Of a DNA stretch of 64,000 nt, positions 1 through 8,644 are shown piece by piece. Source of the stretch: Allorhodopirellula heiligendammensis (GTDB lineage: Bacteria; Planctomycetota; Planctomycetia; Pirellulales; Pirellulaceae); the NCBI RefSeq assembly GCF_007860105.1, contig NZ_SJPU01000004.1, forward strand, positions 124,001 to 188,000, read 5' to 3'. The first letter of the stretch is position 1. The number at the start of each line of letters is the position of its first letter. A program made the position numbers and the translations under genes. Under the pieces are notes generated by a model. It was not told where the DNA came from, did not search any database, and was given only the letters and a program-made list of their open reading frames with translations.

Positions 1-726
1 CCGTTGACTGTCGACGACGTTGCGGAGATTTCACGCGTCGTGGCCCCGCAGCAGGGAATCCGCAGTCTGGAGGGGTTGCAACACTGTCGGTCATTGATGT
101 TGGTCGACTTGGCGGGTAACGAAATCAGCGATCTCGCGCCGCTAGCGAAACTGAACAAATTGCAGAGTGTGACGCTGGCAGGAAACCGCATTGAGAGCAT
201 TGCGGCACTGGAACCGCTGACTAGGATTCAGTTACTCGATCTCTCCGGGAACGACGTGGCGCAGCTGGAGCCGATTCGCAACATGAAGAATATGCGAACC
301 CTCTATCTCGCCGATAATCAGCTCGAAAATATTTCCGCGATCGCCGAGTTGCAAAAGATCAGTGCCTTGGATCTCGCCGGCAACCCAATCGTCGATTTGT
401 CACCTGTGTCAAGTTTGGGTTGGCTGACGACGCTAGAGATCTCAGATTGCCAAGTGCGGTCGCTGTCACCACTGGGCAACTTGACCAAATTAGCGATGCT
501 AATCATGCCCAATAATCCGATTGATTCGCTCGACCCCATCCTCAAAATGTGTGTTGAAGATGCCGGCTCAAATCGACGATTTGCACCCTACCTGAAGATC
601 TATCTCGATTTGCAGTCAGACAAGGCGTCCGCCTGGCAGGGGGCTATTGAAAAACTAAAAGCAGTCGGCGTGTCGGTTCATGACTATCGTCGACCCACTA
701 CATCGAAATCAACACACTCGCCATGA
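1..726 (+). CDS. Leucine-rich repeat protein, 5'-truncated by the window edge
   Basis: The frame is open from the first base, so the true start probably lies upstream; the TTG at 4 is the first possible start inside the window. The visible 240 residues carry about seven internalin-type repeats of 22 residues (for example LVDLAGNEISDLAPLAKL), with regular leucines and an Asn in each LxxN turn, running from about residue 25 to 185. A short charged tail follows. Proteins with such repeats bind other proteins; no catalytic motif is visible. The stop codon overlaps the start of the next gene by four bases (ATGA at 723-726), so it is probably co-translated with that Ser/Thr kinase and may act as its adaptor or regulator. 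That role is inference. Signal peptide or anchor cannot be judged because the N-terminus is missing. Confidence 0.8.
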   Translation, partial: PLTVDDVAEISRVVAPQQGIRSLEGLQHCRSLMLVDLAGNEISDLAPLAKLNKLQSVTLAGNRIESIAALEPLTRIQLLDLSGNDVAQLEPIRNMKNMRTLYLADNQLENISAIAELQKISALDLAGNPIVDLSPVSSLGWLTTLEISDCQVRSLSPLGNLTKLAMLIMPNNPIDSLDPILKMCVEDAGSNRRFAPYLKIYLDLQSDKASAWQGAIEKLKAVGVSVHDYRRPTTSKSTHSP

Positions 727-2228
727 GTATCACCAAAGAAGAATTTGTGGAACGCGTCATCTCGGCCGGAGTTGCCGAACGCATGGACGTCAGTCGTGCC
801 ATCGGAGAACTTGGTGTCGGCGAGGTGACGTTGCCGCAAGTGGTCGATCATCTGCAGAGCCGTGGATTGATCACAACCCTGCAGACTGAGAAGATCATGC
901 GCGGTGATCGGGTCGGGTATTTTTACGGCGACTTCAAGATCCTCTATCTGATCGGCGCGGGTACATTCGCACGAGTGTACCGGGCTGAAAAAGACGGTCA
1001 GGTGTTTGCTGTCAAAGTGCTCCGAAAGCGATTCCGCGATGAGGCGCACGAACTCGAACAGTTCCTCCGGGAAGGCCGGATGGGGTTAAAACTTAAACAC
1101 CCCAACATCGTGCGGATTCTCGAGGTGGTGCCCGACCGCCATAACCCCTTTCTTGTGATGGAGTTCGTGGAAGGGCAGACGTTGCGTGAACTGGTGAAGA
1201 TTCGCGGCAAGCTTCCCGTCGAACTCTCCCTGAAATTGATGCACGAAATCGCACAGGGGCTCGCCTTTGCTGCGTCCCTCGGAATCTCGCACCGGGACTT
1301 AAAGCTCTCCAACGTGCTGATCAGTTCAGGTGGCGTAGCGAAACTTGTTGACTTCGGTTTGGCAGCGTTGGCGGACCGCAGCAATCCCGAAGTGGTCGCT
1401 GATTGCCCCAACGCGCGTGCGATCGATTACGCCGCGCTGGAGCGGGGAACGAATGTTCGCAAGGATGATCCTCGCAGCGACGTGTTTTTCGCGGGGAACA
1501 TGCTCTACCATATGCTCGCTGGGACCCCCGCCTTGACGGAAACCCGCGACCGCATGGCGCGGCTGAACATTTCCCGGTTCCAGGACATCCGATCGATCTA
1601 CGATTACGTTCCAGACCTACCGGGCATTGTCAATCAATTACTACTCGCAGCGATGGAATTCAATCCTGAGAAACGGATCCAAACCTGTACCGCCTTGGCA
1701 ACGGCTACCAAGAAAGTGATCGATACTCTCGAGCAAGGCCCCGCCGAAGCGCGGGCCCCCGATCTTTCTGGGAAAGTCAACGCCGAGGATGTGGGTGATG
1801 ACCACGTGATCACCAACGAGGGAGAAGGCTATGTGGTGATGTTCGTCGAATCCAAGGCTGGCTTGCAAAACGCGGTCCGGGATCGGCTCAAAGCACGGGG
1901 CTATCGCGTTTTAATCATTGCCAACCCGCAGCGTGCCTTGGACCGGTTCGTCGATGCGATCGACAAACCCGCCGATTGCGTCATTTTTGGAGCAGCGGAA
2001 CTCGGTAATGACGCCCTCGAGGCGTATAACGCTTTCTCCGAAAATGAGGATACCAAGGAGATCCCAGCCATTCTCCTGGTCGATCCGAATCAGAAGCACT
2101 TGATCCAGCGAGCGGTTCGCGGTTCCCATCGGGCTCTCTTACCATTACCCTTGAGTGTCAAACATCTTCGCATCGCTTTGATCAAATTGCTCGCCGATAC
2201 CGAACCACGTTCGGAGGCTTTGTTTTGA
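723..2228 (+). CDS. Ser/Thr protein kinase with C-terminal degenerate receiver-like domain
   Basis: Predicted 501-residue eukaryotic-type protein kinase. Residues 1-65 form a small helical N-terminal module of the sort seen before planctomycete kinase domains. The kinase domain follows (about 66-340), with GAGTFARVY glycine loop, catalytic Lys in FAVKVL (about 96), HRDLKLSN loop (about 188) and DFG (about 209), so it should be active. Residues 368-498 resemble a response-regulator receiver fold: VVMFVESKAG at the first strand, IPAILLVD later, and LPLPLS where KP(F/L) normally sits. The strand that normally ends in the phospho-accepting Asp reads CVIFGAAELG, so the acceptor is apparently missing. 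No membrane segment is seen. The gene overlaps the LRR gene by four bases. The kinase call is firm; the receiver-like call is moderate. Confidence 0.88.
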   Translation: MSITKEEFVERVISAGVAERMDVSRAIGELGVGEVTLPQVVDHLQSRGLITTLQTEKIMRGDRVGYFYGDFKILYLIGAGTFARVYRAEKDGQVFAVKVLRKRFRDEAHELEQFLREGRMGLKLKHPNIVRILEVVPDRHNPFLVMEFVEGQTLRELVKIRGKLPVELSLKLMHEIAQGLAFAASLGISHRDLKLSNVLISSGGVAKLVDFGLAALADRSNPEVVADCPNARAIDYAALERGTNVRKDDPRSDVFFAGNMLYHMLAGTPALTETRDRMARLNISRFQDIRSIYDYVPDLPGIVNQLLLAAMEFNPEKRIQTCTALATATKKVIDTLEQGPAEARAPDLSGKVNAEDVGDDHVITNEGEGYVVMFVESKAGLQNAVRDRLKARGYRVLIIANPQRALDRFVDAIDKPADCVIFGAAELGNDALEAYNAFSENEDTKEIPAILLVDPNQKHLIQRAVRGSHRALLPLPLSVKHLRIALIKLLADTEPRSEALF

Positions 2229-2278
2229 TCCTGGCGTGCTTTTGCTAACGCACACCTTCGTTTGTCACCCTGTAGCTC

Positions 2279-3100
2279 ATGAAACTTCCTCAGCTCACCG
2301 TCATTGGCGGTGGTCAAATGGCGCGCGCCCTGGTCGGCGGTATGATCGACCAATCCATTCTTGACGCGAACAACCTCACCGTGGTTGCCACCAGCCAAGC
2401 AACCGGCCAATGGTGGCAGGAAAGTTACCCGGGATGTCGTTTTTTTACTGCGGACTCACCTGATTCGCGCAGCACAGCGATCGCGCAGAGTGAAATCGTG
2501 ATGCTGGCAGTCAAACCGCATATCCTTCCCACCGTACTCTCAGGGTTGGGCACCGGCTTAGCGGGCAAACTGGTTATTTCGGTGGCCGCAGGCGTACCAT
2601 TGGCCAAACTTACCGCTGGCGTGGGGCATGAACGAGTTGTCCGCGTCATGCCAAATACTCCAAGCTTGGTCGGCGAGGGTGCTGCCGCATACTGCACCGC
2701 TGCGGACGCCAGCGAGAGTGACGTGGAGTCGATTGAAGCGATGCTGGGCAGTGTCGGCTACGTCACCGAGGTGACCGAGAGCCAGCTCGATGCCGTCACG
2801 GGCGTGAGCGGATCCGGACCGGCCTACGTGTTTCTCATGATCGAGGCCCTGGCCGATGGCGGCGTCGCAGCAGGGCTGCCGCGAAAAATTGCCTTGGAAC
2901 TGGCAACGCAGACCGTACGTGGTGCCGCCACGATGGTTCGCGACACCGGCGAACACCCCGGTGCACTCAAAGACAAAGTTTGCAGCCCGGGGGGAACGAC
3001 TATTGCCGCGGTCCGGGTGCTCGAACAGAATGCGATCCGCGCGGCACTGATCGACGCGGTTGCCGCATCGGCTGGTCGCAGCCGCGAGTTAGCCCAGTAA
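2279..3100 (+). CDS. proC: Pyrroline-5-carboxylate reductase
   Basis: Catalyses the last step of proline synthesis, NAD(P)H-dependent reduction of pyrroline-5-carboxylate to proline, in the cytosol. The 273-residue length matches the family. An N-terminal Rossmann fold is shown by VIGGGQMARALVGGM at residues 6-20. VISVAAGVPLAKL and RVMPNTPSLVGEGA are typical of the cofactor domain. The C-terminal dimerisation domain contains TGVSGSGPAYVF and the family signature LKDKVCSPGGTTIAAVRVLE near residue 230-250. The start at 2279 gives the usual short N-terminus; I see no strong Shine-Dalgarno before it. It lies 50 bases after the kinase gene and is not obviously linked to it in function. Confidence 0.96.
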   Translation: MKLPQLTVIGGGQMARALVGGMIDQSILDANNLTVVATSQATGQWWQESYPGCRFFTADSPDSRSTAIAQSEIVMLAVKPHILPTVLSGLGTGLAGKLVISVAAGVPLAKLTAGVGHERVVRVMPNTPSLVGEGAAAYCTAADASESDVESIEAMLGSVGYVTEVTESQLDAVTGVSGSGPAYVFLMIEALADGGVAAGLPRKIALELATQTVRGAATMVRDTGEHPGALKDKVCSPGGTTIAAVRVLEQNAIRAALIDAVAASAGRSRELAQ

Positions 3101-3142
3101 ATACCACCTCACCGTTGCACGCGCCCTCAAGCGAGAACTTGG

Positions 3143-3391
3143 ATGCACGCCCCCATCATTAAAATCGACGATAAACACGTTCCCCTCTACCGTATCGTGT
3201 GGGTGGCCGACCTACCGCATTTCTGCGGCGAGGAGGACTGCGTTCGTGAAGGCTACTACGAAATTCGCCTCGACGTGGACGATTCCCTCTGGACCAATCA
3301 CCAGGATCGAGACCGCGTCATTGACGCCCTCAACCAATGGTGCGGTGATCCGCGTGACGAAGGCGAACTCGGCGGTGAACTTGAATTCTGA
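3143..3391 (+). CDS. Small protein of unknown function (82 aa)
   Basis: I do not recognise a family. The 82-residue product is acidic, with a compact alpha/beta look: KIDDKHVPLYRIVWVADLPHF, then a cysteine pair CGEEDC, then GYYEIRLDVDD and a helix DRDRVIDALNQWC. The three cysteines could bind metal or form disulfides, but no classical motif is complete. It starts 42 bases after proC and ends 45 bases before serB on the same strand, so it may be transcribed with them. Composition and codon use look like the neighbours and the frame has no overlap with another gene, which is why I accept it as real. Confidence 0.6.
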   Translation: MHAPIIKIDDKHVPLYRIVWVADLPHFCGEEDCVREGYYEIRLDVDDSLWTNHQDRDRVIDALNQWCGDPRDEGELGGELEF

Positions 3392-3436
3392 TGCCACTTT
3401 GACGACACGCAGCGAGACCGCTACGATTCGCGGGCT

Positions 3437-4669
3437 ATGAACCAGACCGAAACCGCTACCGTGACCACCATCCTGTTTCGCTTCACCGGCGAAGATCGAC
3501 CAGGACTCACTGCATCATTATCCGATCATCTGGCACATTTCGGTTGCCGGGTGCTCGATGTCAATCAAGCCGTGATCCATCGCTCGTTACTGCTCGGCCT
3601 GATGGTCAGCGTGCCGGATGAAGTCGCACCAGACACCGTCATCGACGCCCTTCGGCAACGAGCAAGCGAACTCGAGCTCAAGTGCAAGCACACGCCGATC
3701 GCGGACGCCGCCTACGATGTCTGGATTGGGGAGGAGGGGAAGTCACGTTTCATTCTGACTCTGCTCTCTCGCGCCGTCACGGCGGAACAGTTCGCCGCTG
3801 TCAGTCGACTGGTCGCTGACCAAGGACTGAACATCGACGTCATTACCCGACTATCGGGACGCCCAAAACGGATCACCGATGGCGGCCCCACGCGAGCGTG
3901 TGTGGAGTTTTCTCTTCGCGGCGACCCCATCAACCCTGATTTACTCAAGGCCCGGTTACTCGAACTATCCACCCGCTTGGATCTCGACTTGGCGTGGCAA
4001 CGAGATGACGCGTTTCGTCGTATTCGCAGGGTCGTTGCACTCGACATGGATTCGACGCTGTTACAGGCCGAGGTGATTGACGAAATCGCCAAGGAAGCTG
4101 GCGTCGGAGATCAAGTTGCTGCGGTGACGGAGGCCGCCATGCGGGGCGAGATCGATTTTGACGAGTCGCTCCGCCAACGAGTCGCGGCCCTCGCAGGACT
4201 TCCTGAAACCGTATTGCCCATGATCGCTGCCCGACTCGAGTTGACTGAGGGCGCTGAGACACTGCTATCCAACCTCAAACGATTCGGCTACCGAACGGCA
4301 ATTCTTTCAGGCGGATTTACGTACTTTGCCGAGCACCTTCGGGCACGCCTCGATATCGACCACGTGCATGCCAACGAACTGGAAATCGTTGATGGGAAAC
4401 TGACCGGACGCGTCGTTGGAGAAATCGTCAATGCCAAGCGAAAAGCAGCGTTGCTCGAACAACTCGCGTCGGACATGGGTATCGACTGCGAGCAAACGAT
4501 CGCGATCGGCGATGGTGCCAATGACCTGCCGATGCTCTCTCGAGCAGGGTTGGGTATCGCCTTCCACGCCAAGCCGATTGTGCGTGAATCAGCCCGACAT
4601 CAAGTCTCGACGCTCGGCCTCGATGCTGTTCTGTACATGCTCGGCGTTCGCGATCGCGATCTCGTTTGA
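3437..4669 (+). CDS. serB: Phosphoserine phosphatase with N-terminal ACT domains
   Basis: Removes phosphate from O-phosphoserine, the final step of serine synthesis. The 410 residues divide into an ACT-like amino-acid-binding region (about 10-85, FRFTGEDRPGLTASLSDHL), a second weaker ACT-like region (about 100-170), and a HAD phosphatase domain. HAD motifs are intact: DMDSTLLQAEVIDEIA with the nucleophile Asp at about 202, ILSGGFTYFAEHL at about 289, a Lys in AKRKAALL, and IGDGANDLPML at about 357. ACT domains usually give allosteric control by amino acids. The last 81 bases are read on the opposite strand as the end of the kinase-PAS gene at 4589-6043. The C-terminal VSTLGLDAVLYMLG is typical of SerB, so the SerB end is probably the ancestral user of this DNA. 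Confidence 0.95.
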   Translation: MNQTETATVTTILFRFTGEDRPGLTASLSDHLAHFGCRVLDVNQAVIHRSLLLGLMVSVPDEVAPDTVIDALRQRASELELKCKHTPIADAAYDVWIGEEGKSRFILTLLSRAVTAEQFAAVSRLVADQGLNIDVITRLSGRPKRITDGGPTRACVEFSLRGDPINPDLLKARLLELSTRLDLDLAWQRDDAFRRIRRVVALDMDSTLLQAEVIDEIAKEAGVGDQVAAVTEAAMRGEIDFDESLRQRVAALAGLPETVLPMIAARLELTEGAETLLSNLKRFGYRTAILSGGFTYFAEHLRARLDIDHVHANELEIVDGKLTGRVVGEIVNAKRKAALLEQLASDMGIDCEQTIAIGDGANDLPMLSRAGLGIAFHAKPIVRESARHQVSTLGLDAVLYMLGVRDRDLV

Positions 4670-6043
4670 AACCCCTTCGGTCACATCGCGGGCCACAGCG
4701 AAAACCAGCTGTTCGTCCTCGATCGATTTCGCCGTCCATTCGAGGGTGATGTGGTTTCCGCCTGAACCGATGTAGCGGTTTCGGAAGCGAATCACTGGCC
4801 GTCCCTCGTTCAGCGCCTTGATTTGGTCGATCGTTTGCGCAACGTCATCCTTGTGCACAAATGCGATGAAAGGCTTCGACAACAATTCGTCCGTGGAGTA
4901 CCCCAGGACACGACTGAAATTATCATTGACGCGCACGAAAAAGCCGTTCCGATCAGCGATACAGAACATGTCAGGCGATAGCTCGAAGAATCGATTCATG
5001 TCACTTTGAACACTCCTCAACGTCGCCGTTTGGTGTGCCTGCATGACGTGGGCGAGCACCTTGGCACTCGTCGGCCGATCAGAAAACTTCGCTTGTAAGC
5101 AGTGGATGGCGAGCTGCACCAAGGCATTGTCCAGACCACAGGAGCGCAGTCGCTCCAAGCTCACGAAGGTCTTCGAGCGCAGGGCGGACTGATAAACTTT
5201 TCGTAGACTCTCCCCTTCATAGGGAGCATGTCCGGTCAGAATCTCGCAAAGGATCCCGCCAAGACTGAAGACATCGGCGCGAGCATCGAGTGCCGAACCC
5301 CGGGCTTGCTCGGGGGACATGTATTGGGGCGTACCATTAATTTGCGACTGCCGCGTGATCAACTTGCTCGCTTCGCCTCCGTCGGGCATTGGTGACAACG
5401 GATCACCTCCGACGGTCTTGCGAGTTAACCACACGTCATCCTCCGACTGCCGGCGTGTATACATTGCAAGTCCCCAGTCCATCACGTTGACCTCTCCAAA
5501 CTCACCCACCATGATGTTGGACGGTTTCAAATCCAGATGAATTACACCTTTGGTGTGGGCGAAGGCCATCGTTTGGCAAACGTCCGTAAAAATACTTAAC
5601 AGCTCAGCCGTCTCCACGCGGCCTGCGGCGATCATTTCACGCAGTGTCACACCGTCGACCAACTTCATTACGTGGAACGGTAATCCATTCCGGCAAACGC
5701 CGGTTTCGTAGATCGGAGTCACGCCGGGGTGTGAGAGAAAGCTCATCACCTGCGCCTCTTTCGCGAAATCGCTAATTGCGGTCGAGCTCATCGCACGATC
5801 CTGCCGCAGTACTTTGACGACCACATCTCGCTCGAACATCTGATCACGAGCGCGATACACCAGCCCCATGCCTCCAGTCTGAAGCAGCGAAATAATCTGG
5901 TAGCGATCGGTCGGCAATTCAGGTGGGGCATCACCAGCAATGCGCGGTCCCGAGATAATCACAAAGTCATCACCCTCCTCGGCAACAGACATGGATGGTG
6001 ATTCCAGGGGCGCGGTTTCGTTCTCGCTTGATGATGAGCTCAT
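4589..6043 (-). CDS. Ser/Thr protein kinase with C-terminal PAS domain
   Basis: A 484-residue soluble kinase with no membrane segment. Residues 1-40 are a Ser/Glu-rich leader. The kinase domain (about 45-325) has the glycine loop LLQTGGMGLVYRA, catalytic Lys in VVVKVL (about 75), HLDLKPSN (about 168; Leu replaces Arg of HRD) and DWG in place of DFG (about 189). Both changes keep the catalytic Asp and metal-binding Asp, so activity is plausible. Residues 345-455 form a PAS domain (MFCIADRNGFFVRVNDNFS, LGYSTDELL, FVHKDD, ending in VARDVTEG), more usual in histidine kinases and suggesting a bound ligand or cofactor as input. It converges on serB and overlaps it by 81 bases. The upstream region is shared with the divergent radical SAM gene. 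Confidence 0.88.
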   Translation of the reverse strand: MSSSSSENETAPLESPSMSVAEEGDDFVIISGPRIAGDAPPELPTDRYQIISLLQTGGMGLVYRARDQMFERDVVVKVLRQDRAMSSTAISDFAKEAQVMSFLSHPGVTPIYETGVCRNGLPFHVMKLVDGVTLREMIAAGRVETAELLSIFTDVCQTMAFAHTKGVIHLDLKPSNIMVGEFGEVNVMDWGLAMYTRRQSEDDVWLTRKTVGGDPLSPMPDGGEASKLITRQSQINGTPQYMSPEQARGSALDARADVFSLGGILCEILTGHAPYEGESLRKVYQSALRSKTFVSLERLRSCGLDNALVQLAIHCLQAKFSDRPTSAKVLAHVMQAHQTATLRSVQSDMNRFFELSPDMFCIADRNGFFVRVNDNFSRVLGYSTDELLSKPFIAFVHKDDVAQTIDQIKALNEGRPVIRFRNRYIGSGGNHITLEWTAKSIEDEQLVFAVARDVTEGVSNEIAIANAEHVQNSIEAERRDLMSG

Positions 6044-6432
6044 GGAACGCTTTACATCCTCTTTTCACACGAATGTATCGTAGGTGGTCCCGCCGTCTAA
6101 TTCCCGCCGTCTAAGGCGCCCTGACGAGCTCCCCATCCCAGCTTTGCATTACGAAAATGCTGGTTCCCACCGGCTGCATGAGTCAATAACTTCACTCGCG
6201 GGGACCCGCCGTATGTCATGAGATCATCTCGAGAAACAGGGCGCGCCATAACATCAGTCTACCAGAACCTGTTTCCTCGCTGGGGGAACGCAGATACTCG
6301 CAAAACGACTATGTTTCCCTAAGTATTTCGCTCAATTTCCTCGCTGCAACGGCGCGCACGATCGCTTTGCCGATTCGATGGAGCGTGATATTGTGGGGAA
6401 TTGCTCCCTGAGTTGACCTCCGCCCGGTATAA
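6044..6432. promoter_or_regulatory. 389-base divergent intergenic region
   Basis: Lies between the starts of the minus-strand kinase-PAS gene and the plus-strand radical SAM gene, so promoters for both should be here. The only structure I see is a short direct repeat, two copies of TCCCGCCGTCTAA at 6088-6100 and 6102-6114. No convincing gene is visible; the small open frames lack coding character. Confidence 0.4.
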
Positions 6433-7524
6433 GTGATGCCCGAAACTGAACCAAAACCTCATCCTGACGACGGTCCCCTTGCTTGGCAGCAGGAAGGGCT
6501 GTTGATCAATGCGTTTGGGCGACACCTGCGGCGAAAATTTGGTGGTCGAATCCAACGGGTCAGTGTGGACGCCGGATTCACGTGTCCGAATGTGGACGGA
6601 GCTGTCACCACTGGCGGCTGCAATTTCTGTGACAATCGATCATTCAGTCCGTCGCGAAGAGTCCGGCTACAGCGAGTGAGTGAGCAGCTACGGGCTGGTA
6701 TTGAGCGAGTCACTCGGCGTTACGATCAAGTTGACGGTTTTATCGCTTATTTTCAGCCTGCGACGAATACCTACGCTCCCGTCGGTCAGCTCGCCGAAGT
6801 CTACGACCTCGCTTTAGCGGCAGATCCCCGAATTGTGGGGATCGCGATTGGAACTCGCCCCGACTGCGCTCCCGATAGTGTGCTCGACCTACTTGAGCGA
6901 CTGGCCCAGCGATCGATGGTCTCGCTCGAATTCGGCATGCAGTCGGTGCACGATGAATCGCTGCGGTGGATGAACCGGGCGCACACCCACGCCGACATGA
7001 TCAACGCCATCGATCGCGCCCGCGGTCGTGGATTCGAGTGTTGTGCACATGTGATTTTGGGGGTCCCTGGAGAAGACCATGCCATGATGATGCAGACGGC
7101 AGACGAAGTCGGCGTACTCGGTTTCGATGCCATCAAACTGCACAATCTGTACAGCGTCCACGGCACCCCCTTGGGGGGCGAGGTTCTCGCAGGAAAGGTA
7201 CAGATGATGGGTCGAGAGGAATACGTCAACACCGTGGTAGACTTTCTCGAGCGCATCCCTCCCACCACGATCGTCGAAAGGGTTAGCGGCGATGCGCCGC
7301 CCAAGTTTTTAATCGAGCCCAAATGGTGTTTGGAAAAATCTGCGATCCGGAACGAGATCGATGCGGAATTCGCACGCCGTGGTACGCGTCAAGGAGCACG
7401 ATTTGTCACTCCAGCATTGGCACCGTCTGCTCGACCACGTCCCCAGGACACGACGCCGGCGTCGATTGCTGCGCAAATTGACATGCGGGGCCGCCTGCCG
7501 GTGTTGAAGATGCAAGGGAACTAG
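6433..7524 (+). CDS. Radical SAM protein, YhcC/TIGR01212-type
   Basis: A 363-residue radical SAM enzyme. The iron-sulfur binding segment FTCPNVDGAVTTGGCNFC (about 49-66) has the spacing of the YhcC/TIGR01212 family rather than the plain CxxxCxxC. QPATNTYAP and VGIAIGTRPDC, then LEFGMQSVHDESLRWMNRAH and HVILGVPGEDH, are further family landmarks of the barrel. The substrate of this family is not established to my knowledge. Start is either GTG at 6433 or ATG at 6436. The stop lies five bases before the GTG of the exonuclease-BRCT gene, so the two are probably co-transcribed. Confidence 0.88.
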   Translation: MMPETEPKPHPDDGPLAWQQEGLLINAFGRHLRRKFGGRIQRVSVDAGFTCPNVDGAVTTGGCNFCDNRSFSPSRRVRLQRVSEQLRAGIERVTRRYDQVDGFIAYFQPATNTYAPVGQLAEVYDLALAADPRIVGIAIGTRPDCAPDSVLDLLERLAQRSMVSLEFGMQSVHDESLRWMNRAHTHADMINAIDRARGRGFECCAHVILGVPGEDHAMMMQTADEVGVLGFDAIKLHNLYSVHGTPLGGEVLAGKVQMMGREEYVNTVVDFLERIPPTTIVERVSGDAPPKFLIEPKWCLEKSAIRNEIDAEFARRGTRQGARFVTPALAPSARPRPQDTTPASIAAQIDMRGRLPVLKMQGN

Positions 7525-7528
7525 CCCA

Positions 7529-8521
7529 GTGGATTTCACGGCGATTGACTTCGAGACCGCCACGCATCAAAGCGACAGCGCTTGCCAGCTCGCGGCGGTG
7601 CGCGTCCGCGACGGTGAGATGATTGACAGTGCCTGCTGGCTGATTCGCCCCAAACCATTTTACATCAGCCCGCGAAACATTGAGATTCACGGCATCACGC
7701 CCGACATGGTTCGCGATGCACCGGAATTCGGCGAGTTATGGCCAGAGATTGCTCGCACATTCGGTGACGACTGTTTGATTGCCCATAACGCGAGCTTCGA
7801 TCTCGGTGTGCTATTGGCTTGCTTAAAGTCGCACGGTCATCCGGCACCGGACATGCAGTACAGTTGTACGCGCGCGATCGCCCGGCGCACCTGGCCCGAG
7901 CAACCTCGGTTCGGGCTCAAGCCTCTCTCGGATTGGTTAGGTGTGCGTTTCAAGCACCACGACGCACTTGAGGACTCGATTGCATGTGCCAAAATCGCTC
8001 TCGCCGCCGCGAAACATTTGGGGGTCGAATCGCTTGCACAGCTGGAAGAGCGGCTGAAACTCAGCCGGGGCTTGGCTGGTCCCTGGGGGAAAAAGGGGCC
8101 TGCGACGGCACGCCGATCTACCGTGCTGAAGGTCGCAGGCACCACGGCAGCGAACGGCGTAAAGCTACCCGAGGCCGAGGTGCTCGTTAGTGCCGCTGGC
8201 GTGGATGTACAGCGGCTTTTCATACGTGCCGAATTCATCCGCCCCCTTGCCGGACAACGAGTCGTATTCACCGGCACCCTCACCCGGATCCAACGCGAGG
8301 ATGCTGAGCGATTGACACAGGTTTGCGGCGGACGCTGTGTGGCCAGCGTGTCCAAACTCACAAATCTACTTGTCGTTGGACAACCCGACTCACGAACCCT
8401 TCGCTCAGGACGATCGCAAAGTACGAAGGAGGAAAAAGCTCGCTCCCTGATCGCCGACGGTGCGGGCGTGAAGATTGTAACGGAGGACGAATTTCTGCGA
8501 CTGATTTCGCAGAGTCTCTAG
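7529..8521 (+). CDS. DEDDh exonuclease (DnaQ/epsilon-like) fused to a BRCT domain
   Basis: A 330-residue protein. Residues 1-170 are a DnaQ-like 3'-5' exonuclease with Exo I DFTAIDFETA, Exo II IAHNASFDLGVL, and Exo III KHHDALEDSIACA, which supplies the His and Asp of the DEDDh class. Residues 175-235 are a linker. Residues 238-328 form a BRCT domain (RVVFTGTLTRIQREDAERL, then GGRCVASVSKLTNLLVVG, and EKARSLIADGAGVKIVTEDEFL). BRCT domains bind DNA ends or phosphopeptides, so this is probably a repair or end-processing nuclease rather than a replicative proofreading subunit. The start is GTG at 7529, five bases after the radical SAM stop. Confidence 0.9.
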   Translation: MDFTAIDFETATHQSDSACQLAAVRVRDGEMIDSACWLIRPKPFYISPRNIEIHGITPDMVRDAPEFGELWPEIARTFGDDCLIAHNASFDLGVLLACLKSHGHPAPDMQYSCTRAIARRTWPEQPRFGLKPLSDWLGVRFKHHDALEDSIACAKIALAAAKHLGVESLAQLEERLKLSRGLAGPWGKKGPATARRSTVLKVAGTTAANGVKLPEAEVLVSAAGVDVQRLFIRAEFIRPLAGQRVVFTGTLTRIQREDAERLTQVCGGRCVASVSKLTNLLVVGQPDSRTLRSGRSQSTKEEKARSLIADGAGVKIVTEDEFLRLISQSL

Positions 8522-8644
8522 CTTTTTGCTTTTCTGTCTTGGTGCGGATTGAATGATCTGCTAATTTTCGTTTCATCGCCGCGGCGGCCAGGATGGCCTC
8601 CAAAGCGGCCATGGAATCTTCATTGCACCGGAAGGGAGTCCGAC

